Positions 15,744 through 22,777 of a DNA stretch of 64,000 nt are shown one piece after another. Location of the stretch: assembly GCF_014773265.1 (NCBI RefSeq), contig NZ_JACWMY010000008.1, positions 124,001-188,000 of the forward strand, given 5' to 3'. Within the stretch, counting starts at the first letter, position 1; every line of letters starts with the position of its first letter. The translations under genes and the position numbers were made by a program. The notes under the pieces are model-generated. The model had not been told where the DNA came from, did not search any database, and was given only the letters and a program-made list of their open reading frames with translations. The DNA is from Mucilaginibacter pankratovii (GTDB lineage: Bacteria > Bacteroidota > Bacteroidia > Sphingobacteriales > Sphingobacteriaceae).

Positions 15744-18488
15744 ATGAGTACGAACCTATTGAACCTTTTTAGCAAAGCTACCGACGCCACCGCCACGGAA
15801 CAGGGCTTCCATTACCAAAAACTGAAGACCCTGAAGACTTGGTTGGAGAACCGAATCGCGGGAAAAGATGAGCTGATCTTCTGCGACACGGACGATGATA
15901 TCGTGCAGCGGGATACCGCCGCAGGCGCAACTAAGTTCAGACAGGTAAAACTTTATTCTACTAACTTTTCGTTCTCAACAGATGAGGTCACTAAAAGCCT
16001 GGCCAATTTTTTCATGCTTTACACCCAGGGCGAGTATCTATTCGAGGAGGTCGTTTTCGCTTTTGAGACCAATGCCGGTATCGCAAAAGAAACACGCGGT
16101 AACGATGCCGACCTGTTGCGCGAGTGGGCCGAGCACCAGGGTGACCTCAGCGACGAGCTGCTGGAAAGGTGTGTAACCCGCGTCAAGCAGATCTTAGATC
16201 CTTATATCGCGGATGGCTATGCCAAAGAAAAAGCCAAAGATCACGAAGGCTTGTTCCTCAAAGCTAAAAACCTTTACGAGCGTTTACCGGATGACTTCTG
16301 GCGCTCATTTGTAAAGTCAGTTCGATGGGAGTTCGATGTTATACCACGAGACACGGCCATACCGCAACTAACCGCTGAGATAGCGCAACTCATCGGGCAA
16401 CTTCCGCTACCCGTCAACACCAAACAGGTTTCCAGCTATATCGCTGACCTGCACTGGGAGATCGTCCAGCGCACGATCGACAAAGACCCGGAACGCCGGG
16501 TGTTAAGCAATGGTTTGCTGGACTACCTTATCCTTCATCATGGTGACAAAGAAAGTCATTGGTATGCTGCCTTGTTCGACAAATGGTCGGCTGACCCCAA
16601 AGTTGGCCGGTTTCACGTTGGTAGTTTCCTTGAGGTGGTTTCCGCTACACGGCATTGCCGCTGGAACCTGATCGAAACCGGTCATGCTCCTTTATGGCTG
16701 GAGGTCATGCAACAATTCATCCGGCTTCCAGACATCCCGATACCGTTCAAGCGTAAAGCGATCTACGAATACCTGTTCCTGAAAATGCAGGCCGCCAGGG
16801 CCAAAGGTGAGGCTGATGCTTCGATGGCCGCTGACGCACCACTAGTGGTCGAGTATTTTGAGCATTTAGAGGAGCGGCACGAACTGGCCGATATTGAGGA
16901 GGATATCTCTTTTTTACAGATCGTGACCGCGGAATCAAAGATCACGGAAGGGTTCGCTGACGATGCGGCCATTGAGGCCTGGACGGAAAAATTAAGATCG
17001 TCGATAAATACTCATTTGAATAACGCGCGTGATGTCAATGAACATTGCCTGATGCTGGAAATGAAAGGGACAGCGTTGATGAGTTTGCGGCATGGCATGC
17101 ACGATATTGAAAAAGTTAAAGCGGCGATGGATATTTTCCGGCAGATCGTGCCATTACTTCCTTCAGCGAACCACTATACCATTTCCCTCCTCAGTGAATT
17201 GCTTAAACAAATGGCCGATGTCTACCGGTTACTTGGCGAGAAATTCGAAAATATGGTGGATGAGATCGAGCGTTTCCGGCTGGAGATCGCCATGGCCGCC
17301 CCTGAAACAGACCGCAGGCTGAAAGCGGCTAAAGACCTTGTTCAAAGCGGTGCTACCCTTTTAGCTGCGGGCGGGACACGTAACTTTTTACGAGCATTGA
17401 CTATTTTCCATAAGGTAGTTGAAGTGTGGCGGATGCAGGAGACAATGGACGCACACGTATTAGCGCTTCTTGGAATCGGCCAGGTTTACCATGCATTGGG
17501 TGCCAATTTTGCCGGTAAGTATTATGCCCTCTGTGCGATATGGTCAGCGTGGCATACCGGCGACGAAAAAGTGATGGCAAAGCTTGGTGATTGTTATGGG
17601 ATGGTCTTCCATGCAGATTACCTGCAAGGGGCCTGGTTCAGCGCCTTGGGGGAGTATTTACCCTACATGAATTATCAGAAAGAGCTAAAGAACGGTGGTC
17701 ATTTGACGGACGACAGGGTGATCAAGAACTTTCTTGACCTTGTTCTTATACTGGAGTCCGCTGAAAAGGTTCATCCAGATCTTGTCCACTTGATCAACGA
17801 TTACAAAACACGCTTGGGGGACTTATATACCAAAGAAATGGCTTATCTCGTCGAACCGCTGCAAGCACATCTCAAGGCTACTGAAGACCATCGCAGTTTC
17901 GTAGTTGAAAGGGTCATGGACGCACCTTTCAACGATGCAGGAGCGGAACGGTTCATCCGGTTTAAAATGCTCGGTCCGACATGGGAGATCCGGTTTCAGA
18001 ATGATCATGTGATGACCGCCATCGCCGAAGAATTTGCAGCTGTTTTACAGGTCATTCTTTGCGAAATAGGACGTTCCGGCAAGGATATAGCGTTGCCTGA
18101 AAAGACCATCTGCATCAATATCGAGCAATGTGATGGTCAAATGGAATGGCCTGTTCTGGAGGGGGAAATATGGACATTACGCATTCCTGCTGCCGATAAA
18201 CATGAGCCGGGAACAATTCGCATGCATTATGCAGGCGTCGGAAACCATGTCCGATCGATCTTATCAGAGATCAGCTTGCTACCGAAAGATGAGGTTGAAA
18301 CGTTCTATTTATCCCTGCTCAAAGAAAGACAGATGGGTCAGAAGGCGTTATCGGTCACCTCGTATCAGCGGGCCTACTTTCAAGCAATGGATGAAGAAAT
18401 ATTCGATCTCCTGGCGCGCCGGCACTTCAGTCAAGTTCCCGGTCGTTTTGATCATCCTTTGATAGATACACTGGCGGTAACCGCATAA
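15744..18488 (+). CDS. Large DUF4297/Cap4-like nuclease-domain protein
   Basis: 914 residues from ATG 15744. The N-terminus carries the DUF4297 pattern: a Gly-Phe-x-Tyr-Gln start (EQGFHYQKLKTLKTWL at 19-34), an acidic strand (FCDTDDDIV, D48-D52) and FRQVKLYS with Q67-V-K69. Together these form a PD-(D/E)xK nuclease core of the type fused to sensors in Cap4 (CBASS) and related antiphage proteins. The rest (about 200-720) is helical, TPR-like repeats; the last ~200 residues are mixed. There is no SAVED domain and no cyclase gene nearby, so it does not look like CBASS. A self-contained nuclease with its own sensor repeats is the likely reading. TIR genes lie directly downstream. Confidence 0.7.
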   Translation: MSTNLLNLFSKATDATATEQGFHYQKLKTLKTWLENRIAGKDELIFCDTDDDIVQRDTAAGATKFRQVKLYSTNFSFSTDEVTKSLANFFMLYTQGEYLFEEVVFAFETNAGIAKETRGNDADLLREWAEHQGDLSDELLERCVTRVKQILDPYIADGYAKEKAKDHEGLFLKAKNLYERLPDDFWRSFVKSVRWEFDVIPRDTAIPQLTAEIAQLIGQLPLPVNTKQVSSYIADLHWEIVQRTIDKDPERRVLSNGLLDYLILHHGDKESHWYAALFDKWSADPKVGRFHVGSFLEVVSATRHCRWNLIETGHAPLWLEVMQQFIRLPDIPIPFKRKAIYEYLFLKMQAARAKGEADASMAADAPLVVEYFEHLEERHELADIEEDISFLQIVTAESKITEGFADDAAIEAWTEKLRSSINTHLNNARDVNEHCLMLEMKGTALMSLRHGMHDIEKVKAAMDIFRQIVPLLPSANHYTISLLSELLKQMADVYRLLGEKFENMVDEIERFRLEIAMAAPETDRRLKAAKDLVQSGATLLAAGGTRNFLRALTIFHKVVEVWRMQETMDAHVLALLGIGQVYHALGANFAGKYYALCAIWSAWHTGDEKVMAKLGDCYGMVFHADYLQGAWFSALGEYLPYMNYQKELKNGGHLTDDRVIKNFLDLVLILESAEKVHPDLVHLINDYKTRLGDLYTKEMAYLVEPLQAHLKATEDHRSFVVERVMDAPFNDAGAERFIRFKMLGPTWEIRFQNDHVMTAIAEEFAAVLQVILCEIGRSGKDIALPEKTICINIEQCDGQMEWPVLEGEIWTLRIPAADKHEPGTIRMHYAGVGNHVRSILSEISLLPKDEVETFYLSLLKERQMGQKALSVTSYQRAYFQAMDEEIFDLLARRHFSQVPGRFDHPLIDTLAVTA

Positions 18489-18609
18489 AAAAACGATCTT
18501 AAAAATGATAGCAAAGGGCTATCTTGATCACCCGAACGGACTTGAATGCGAGTGTTAAGAACAGGCATCAATTGCTGCTCCATGTTGTATAACAATTTTA
18601 GATAGATCA

Positions 18610-19689
18610 ATGTACAGGAAGGTATTCATCAGCTACGCAAAGGAAGATATCCGTTTTGCCAACGAACTTTACGACCATCTTAACACTAAAAAATATGACC
18701 CCTGGTTGGATAAGAATAAGCTGCTGCCGGGTGACAATTGGGACGTAGCCATTAAGAATGCGCTCCGGGAGGCTGATTTCATTATTCTATTACTTTCATC
18801 GAGGTCGGTATCCAAACGAGGCTATGTACAAAGGGAATATAAACTGGCGTTACAGCACTGGGAGGCCAAGTTAGAATCGGACATTTATATCATACCTGTT
18901 TTGATAGATGATTGCAAAGTTCCCGAAAGCCTGACCCGTTTCCAGTGGATCAAATATGATAACAGCAATACCTATGAAGCGATCTTAAAAGCATTAGACG
19001 TTCAGCGCAACATCTATTTGAAGGATGCATATCATACCGATCTGACCGACGCTCATTATACCAAGTCGCTGCCTTTGGATCTGTATATCCCGTTGAATAT
19101 TGAAAGCAGTGTCGAGTTTCCGCAGTTCCCGCAGAATCCATTGTTCAATGCCGAATATGTAAATGCTTTCATCCAGCATGATATCATGGAACAAATGAGT
19201 TATTATGCATCATTCATGAGTGATGAGGACTATTATAGAGAATTACCAGAACACTTAAGGGAACACTTATATTTTTCAAGCAACTATGAGATCCATTATA
19301 TCTCTAGTAAATATCTTAGTTTGATCTTATTCGTTAGTGCATACTGGGGAGGCCCTCATCCCAACCATCGCATCGTTACGAAAAATTTTTCGTTCAGACC
19401 TGTCAAAAAATTAAGCCTGAAAGATGTTGTTAAATTCGATGACATTAAAGATTTTATCGCTGACAGTTTTACGCGGTACACGAACGAATATCTTCATAAT
19501 GAAGATGAAGGACATCTGGTTAATAGAATAAAAGAAGAATTCGAGCAATGGGGGGCTACTGATATGGATTTTGTATTCAATGCCGATTTACTGACCCTGA
19601 TGTCTAACAATATGCTTCCGCACGCTTTTCAGGGCGCCGCTAACATTGAGATCCCTTTAAAGGACGTTGAACTTTTGATCGCACCTTAA
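18610..19689 (+). CDS. TIR-domain protein with C-terminal DUF3298/RsiV-like domain
   Basis: 359 residues. TIR domain at 1-135: KVFISYAKEDIRFANELYDHL, PWLDKNKLLPGDNW, FIILLLSS, then RGYVQREYKLAL with Glu76 at the position of the NADase catalytic Glu. The C-terminal half, about 150-355, resembles DUF3298: SLILFVSAYWGGPHPNH with the Gly-Gly-x-His turn, KNFSFRPVKKLSLKDVV, and a last strand MDFVFNADLLTLMSNN followed by IEIPLKDVELL. In RsiV this fold is outside the cell and binds lysozyme; here there is no signal or membrane segment, so it faces the cytoplasm. The likely role is NAD+ depletion or signal production after a ligand is sensed. Its stop overlaps that of a convergent homologue. Confidence 0.8.
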   Translation: MYRKVFISYAKEDIRFANELYDHLNTKKYDPWLDKNKLLPGDNWDVAIKNALREADFIILLLSSRSVSKRGYVQREYKLALQHWEAKLESDIYIIPVLIDDCKVPESLTRFQWIKYDNSNTYEAILKALDVQRNIYLKDAYHTDLTDAHYTKSLPLDLYIPLNIESSVEFPQFPQNPLFNAEYVNAFIQHDIMEQMSYYASFMSDEDYYRELPEHLREHLYFSSNYEIHYISSKYLSLILFVSAYWGGPHPNHRIVTKNFSFRPVKKLSLKDVVKFDDIKDFIADSFTRYTNEYLHNEDEGHLVNRIKEEFEQWGATDMDFVFNADLLTLMSNNMLPHAFQGAANIEIPLKDVELLIAP

Positions 19690-20828
19690 TTTAAAAGCGA
19701 CGATAAGCGGTCCAGACCGGATAAAGAGCCGCAAGCACTTCTGAGCTCGTCAAAAGTGATGATGATCTCGTGTTGCCCATAGGCGCGGGCGGTAAGTTGG
19801 TAAGGGACGAAAATAAAGGTCAACGTCTGATCACCCACGTAAAAGTTCCGGAAAAGATCCCAATTCAAATTGTCTTCGATACGATGAAGAAAGAATTCTT
19901 CTTCGTTGTCTATTTCGAATACCTGAAGTGCCCGCTGAAGGAGCTTTTCTTTGCAAAGAAAGGCAACGGCCTTAAGGTTTTCCGTGAAGTAGTCCAATAG
20001 CTCTTCCAGCTCGATCTTCATTAAGGGTTGAAGTTGGAAATTCATGCCCAGCGTGCCATATTGACCATGGGCTCCACCTGTATAACTGGAACTGTAAACA
20101 GTTAAACTGATAAATTCTGTTGTGATCAATTCAAAATTATATATGGTCCCTAACTCATTGCCAGGGTGATGTGGGTTGCCGTTAGGTTCATCCGGACAAC
20201 TGATCTTAAGAAAGTCGTTATACATCCGGTAAACGTCTGCCAGGATATATGCATTCAAATGAACTAAGGCTTTAATGGAGGTTTTTATAAATTGCGGATA
20301 TGTGATATTTATTTTGTGGAACACTTTAGTTCCGATGGTTTCGTCGATGGTTTCGATACCATACTCGTAGGAAAGATCCTGCGCAACTTTGGACATTTCT
20401 CTTTGCACATAAATATCCCGTTGTTTTCGTAGCGCCGAATGGATCTGATTATAAGCATCCCAGTCACCCAGGCTTACCCACTGGTATTTAGCAAATTTTT
20501 CAGGTATGACACAATTATCGACCAGCACCGGTATGATGTAGATACTATCCTCCGGCCGCTCATCACAATAGTCCAAGGCCAGTTTGAACTCTTTTTGTAC
20601 ATACCCTGTCTTGGCGACCGCGATCTTTGAGAACAAAACGATGATAAAATCCGCATGCCTTAAAGCCTGTCCGATCTCATCCCGCCAGTTGTTCCCCGGC
20701 AAGAGGTCTACTTTATCTAGCCACGGCTTGAACGGAGTGGAAATATTGAAGTGATTGTACAGTTCGCGTGCGACCGCGGCGTCCTCTTTCGCATGAGCGA
20801 TAAAAACTTTGTTGAACATCGGCAGCAA
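19686..20828 (-). CDS. TIR-domain protein with C-terminal DUF3298/RsiV-like domain, convergent homologue
   Basis: 380 residues; an ATG at 20819 (MFNKVF) is an alternative start that fits its neighbours better. TIR domain 1-140 with KVFIAHAKEDAAVARELYNHF, PWLDKVDLLPGNNW and GYVQKEFKLAL (Glu80 as candidate catalytic residue). The C-terminal half is the clearest DUF3298 match of the window: FISLTVYSSSYTGGAHGQYG, NFQLQPLMKIELEELLDYF, and near the end TFIFVPYQLTARAYGQHEI with ITFDELRSA. It lies 4 bp after the stop of a third TIR gene, forming a minus-strand operon, and its own stop overlaps the stop of the plus-strand homologue by 3 bp. The convergent pair probably arose by duplication and inversion. 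Confidence 0.8.
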   Translation of the reverse strand: MLPMFNKVFIAHAKEDAAVARELYNHFNISTPFKPWLDKVDLLPGNNWRDEIGQALRHADFIIVLFSKIAVAKTGYVQKEFKLALDYCDERPEDSIYIIPVLVDNCVIPEKFAKYQWVSLGDWDAYNQIHSALRKQRDIYVQREMSKVAQDLSYEYGIETIDETIGTKVFHKINITYPQFIKTSIKALVHLNAYILADVYRMYNDFLKISCPDEPNGNPHHPGNELGTIYNFELITTEFISLTVYSSSYTGGAHGQYGTLGMNFQLQPLMKIELEELLDYFTENLKAVAFLCKEKLLQRALQVFEIDNEEEFFLHRIEDNLNWDLFRNFYVGDQTLTFIFVPYQLTARAYGQHEIIITFDELRSACGSLSGLDRLSSLLN

Positions 20829-20832
20829 CTTC

Positions 20833-21507
20833 TTAGATCAAACCTTTGTCTTTACAGTAAGCGACCAATTGCTCATTTTTGCTGAATGCAAGCGCTTCTC
20901 TGATCAGGGCTAAACGCTTTTCCACGCTGCTTAAACCAGCAGGACCAAGTTCTTTTTCTTTGAGAACGGCAGTGATACCTTTTTGCATAAATCCCTGTGA
21001 AAGAAGGCTGATCAGGGTAAGGTCATAAGTTGTAAAATCATGCCCCTTTATATCATCATTCGCATTTACGGGTTCCGGGCTAAGGTCATAATGAACCTGT
21101 TGGGTCTGCTGTTGCCTTTCTATCGCCTGGATAACTGCCGGGAACGCTTCGTCATATCTTACCCATTGGAAGCGTCCCAAACTTTCAGGAACTACACAAT
21201 CATCAAGCAATACGGGTATGATATAGATATCGTCGTCCAGTTTCGTTTCCCAATACTGTAATGCCAGCTTGAACTCACGCTGGACATAACCCCGTTTGGA
21301 AACTGAGGTCGAGGATAAAAGGAGGATAATAAAGTCGCTATTCTTTAAAGCGCGTTTGATCTCCAGATCCCAGTTGCTGCCTGGTAACAATTTCCTTTTA
21401 TCTAACCACGGTTCGTAACCTAAATTTTCGAAGTGGTCGTAAAACGCCAGAGCGTATCGCTGATCTTCTTTTGCGTAGCTAATAAAGACCTTATTGAAGA
21501 TGGACAT
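20833..21507 (-). CDS. TIR-domain protein with a helical C-terminal domain
   Basis: 224 residues. TIR domain 1-135 is nearly the same as in the 18610 protein (FNKVFISYAKEDQRYALAFY, PWLDKRKLLPGSNW, GYVQREFKLAL with Glu78), so the genes are paralogues. In place of DUF3298 it ends in a ~70-residue helical part (DLTLISLLSQGFMQKGITAVL, then SVEKRLALIREALAFSKNEQL). This has the size and look of an effector-associated or death-like adaptor domain, which recruits partners by like-with-like contacts; this is inference. It is first in an operon with the TIR-DUF3298 gene 4 bp downstream. The start ATG at 21505-21507 lies about 60 bp from the island edge. Confidence 0.75.
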   Translation of the reverse strand: MSIFNKVFISYAKEDQRYALAFYDHFENLGYEPWLDKRKLLPGSNWDLEIKRALKNSDFIILLLSSTSVSKRGYVQREFKLALQYWETKLDDDIYIIPVLLDDCVVPESLGRFQWVRYDEAFPAVIQAIERQQQTQQVHYDLSPEPVNANDDIKGHDFTTYDLTLISLLSQGFMQKGITAVLKEKELGPAGLSSVEKRLALIREALAFSKNEQLVAYCKDKGLI

Positions 21508-21563
21508 GTCGGTTCAGATTTGGAGAAGCTAAAGATGCTAAATTCTCGCAATGGGGCAAAATC

Positions 21564-21571
21564 AAAAGAAT
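21564..21571. repeat. 8-bp direct repeat AAAAGAAT, right edge of the accessory island
   Basis: Second copy of the 8-mer found at 2988-2995. It lies between the start of the minus-strand TIR operon (21507) and the stop of the sigma scrap (21585). See the left copy for the argument. Confidence 0.4.
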
Positions 21572-21584
21572 GGTAAACCGGAGG

Positions 21585-21775
21585 TTATTTCATCAGAAGG
21601 CAAGCCAGCAAAACCAATTCGACCCGCGGACGCAAAACCTTCAATGCGTTATGCACATGCTTCTTCACGGTCTCTTCCGAGATATCGAGTTGTTCAGCGA
21701 TCTGCCGATGTGACTGGATATTCCGGAATGCTTGACCATGCTGTTTCGAGCTAATCAGAGCAATGCGTTGTGTTT
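21585..21775 (-). pseudogene. C-terminal scrap of an ECF sigma factor (region 4)
   Basis: Read on the minus strand, the frame gives QRIALISSKQHG, then SHRQIAEQLDISEETVKKH, VHNALKVLRPRVELVLLACLLMK and a TAA at 21585-21587. This is the helix-turn-helix of sigma region 4 and the usual hydrophobic tail of Bacteroidota FecI-like factors. Regions 2 and 3 are gone: a TAA precedes QRIA and no homologous frame continues above about 21775. Six extra codons (QAFRNI) split the conserved G-L-S turn. It would be the cognate of the FecR pseudogene at 1.8-2.9 kb if the island between them were removed. The short frames called on the plus strand here are shadows. Confidence 0.7.
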
Positions 21776-21812
21776 ATGAATTTTAAATTTAGCTATCTAG
21801 TTCAACAAGGCA

Positions 21813-21848
21813 GCAAGTTCAAAGTGTAACGGAACGCTTTGAACTTGC
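21813..21848. repeat. Perfect inverted repeat, 12-bp arms
   Basis: GCAAGTTCAAAG (21813-21824) and CTTTGAACTTGC (21837-21848) are perfect inverted copies around a 12-nt loop. No U-run follows on either strand. It lies just upstream of a small plus-strand frame and just beyond the sigma scrap. It could be an operator, a folded RNA or an end of a lost mobile element. Confidence 0.5.
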
Positions 21849-21878
21849 TTCTGGAATCCATTGGTCAATGGTTCCGGA

Positions 21879-22172
21879 ATGTCCAGCGATAATCCTGTTA
21901 TCCTGCGGCATCCTGAAAAAGCCTACGCCTTCTTGGATGACCTGATTTTTCCGTTGGCGCCTAACAAGGTTTTCTTTCGCATCAAAGGAATGCGCGAAAT
22001 ATTTGCGCCGAACATCAAATTTTACGTCGATATGCTGTTGGTACTACAGGCCCAGAAATATGTATGCTGCGTTAACCACGATTACATCCCATGGTTAATG
22101 GCGGTCTTTGAGCAAAATTTTAGCTCCGTAAACAAGGTAAGGGAATGTATTTTCGAGCATTTGACTAGCTGA
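21879..22172 (+). CDS. Small unrecognised protein of about 97 residues
   Basis: The frame from ATG 21879 begins MSSDNPVILRHPEKAYAFLDDL and ends KVRECIFEHLTS. It is a balanced soluble sequence with three Cys (YVCCVNHD, VRECIF) and a reasonable hydrophobic core, which makes it more gene-like than the neighbouring shadows. No family is recognised. An upstream ATG at 21861 would add six residues. It may be a fragment, since everything around it is decayed. Confidence 0.35.
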   Translation: MSSDNPVILRHPEKAYAFLDDLIFPLAPNKVFFRIKGMREIFAPNIKFYVDMLLVLQAQKYVCCVNHDYIPWLMAVFEQNFSSVNKVRECIFEHLTS

Positions 22173-22550
22173 ATTTCGAAACTCACATAAAAGACATCCA
22201 GCACTTCGATTGACAAAATGACTTCCAGGTTATCCAATACTTAATGAAGCCTTCGGCCGCTGCTGCCAAGTATTAATAGACCAACTGATTCGATTATTAA
22301 AAAAATGATTGAACATCCTTGAACTATCAAACTATACATTTCTACTATCGATGAAGGATGACTAAACGTTTTCTCTTATTAACTAAGCCGTTAAACTCAT
22401 GCAATGGGAATACCCAGACGACGCATTTAAATGGCTCGATGGGTTTCGTCGATGTATATAAATTAACATTAAAGGGAGCAAGTTTGATTTTTCAAGATTT
22501 TTTTACGAAATTTATATCATAAGCATTAGGGATTATTGAATGACTTGTTT

Positions 22551-22643
22551 GGTGACCTATTAGGTGTCCTACGATACTACCAATAATATAAATAGCTGGT
22601 ATAGAGCGCGCAAAAGTTCAGCGGTTGTTCCCTCCCTCTCCGC
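22551..22643 (+). mobile_element. Attachment-like module A: GGTGACC arm repeats plus tRNA-Ser-like 3' end
   Basis: GGTGACCTATTAGGTGTCC (22551-22569) holds two near-copies of GGTGACC. Exactly 60 bp later comes CCCTCCCTCTCCGC (22630-22643), the usual 3' end of a bacterial tRNA-Ser without CCA. The same layout with the same 60-bp spacing recurs at 45038-45130. No tRNA body is present upstream. Tyrosine recombinases commonly insert at tRNA 3' ends and bind flanking arm repeats, so this is read as an att site left by an integrative element. The 22173-22550 stretch before it shows no gene. Confidence 0.55.
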
Positions 22644-22654
22644 AATAAAATTGT

Positions 22655-22691
22655 AAAAAATGCTCTTATTATATCAATAAGGGCATTTTTT
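22655..22691. terminator. Bidirectional intrinsic terminator after attachment module A
   Basis: A 16-bp stem with one G-U pair (22655-22670 with 22676-22691) and a 5-nt loop, having A-run and T-run on its sides. It lies downstream of the tRNA-like end, as a terminator would behind a real tRNA gene, and also ends the minus-strand gene 22778-24511. Confidence 0.8.
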
Positions 22692-22777
22692 ATGCTTAAA
22701 AAATTAAAGGGGTGTAAAATGGGGTGCAAATTATTCATAAGATACTACTGTTTGATTAGCAGTGATTACTTTCAATT

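Noticed and set aside
15744..21507. A CBASS or Thoeris system
   Set aside because: No CD-NTase cyclase or SAVED/SLOG partner is visible near the DUF4297 and TIR genes, so neither label is supported as such.
22555..22645. A complete tRNA-Ser gene ending in CCCTCCCTCTCCGC
   Set aside because: No matching acceptor 5' strand (GCGGAGAGG type), D-arm or anticodon arm is found in the 90-120 bp upstream; only the 3' end is present. The same holds for 45040-45130.
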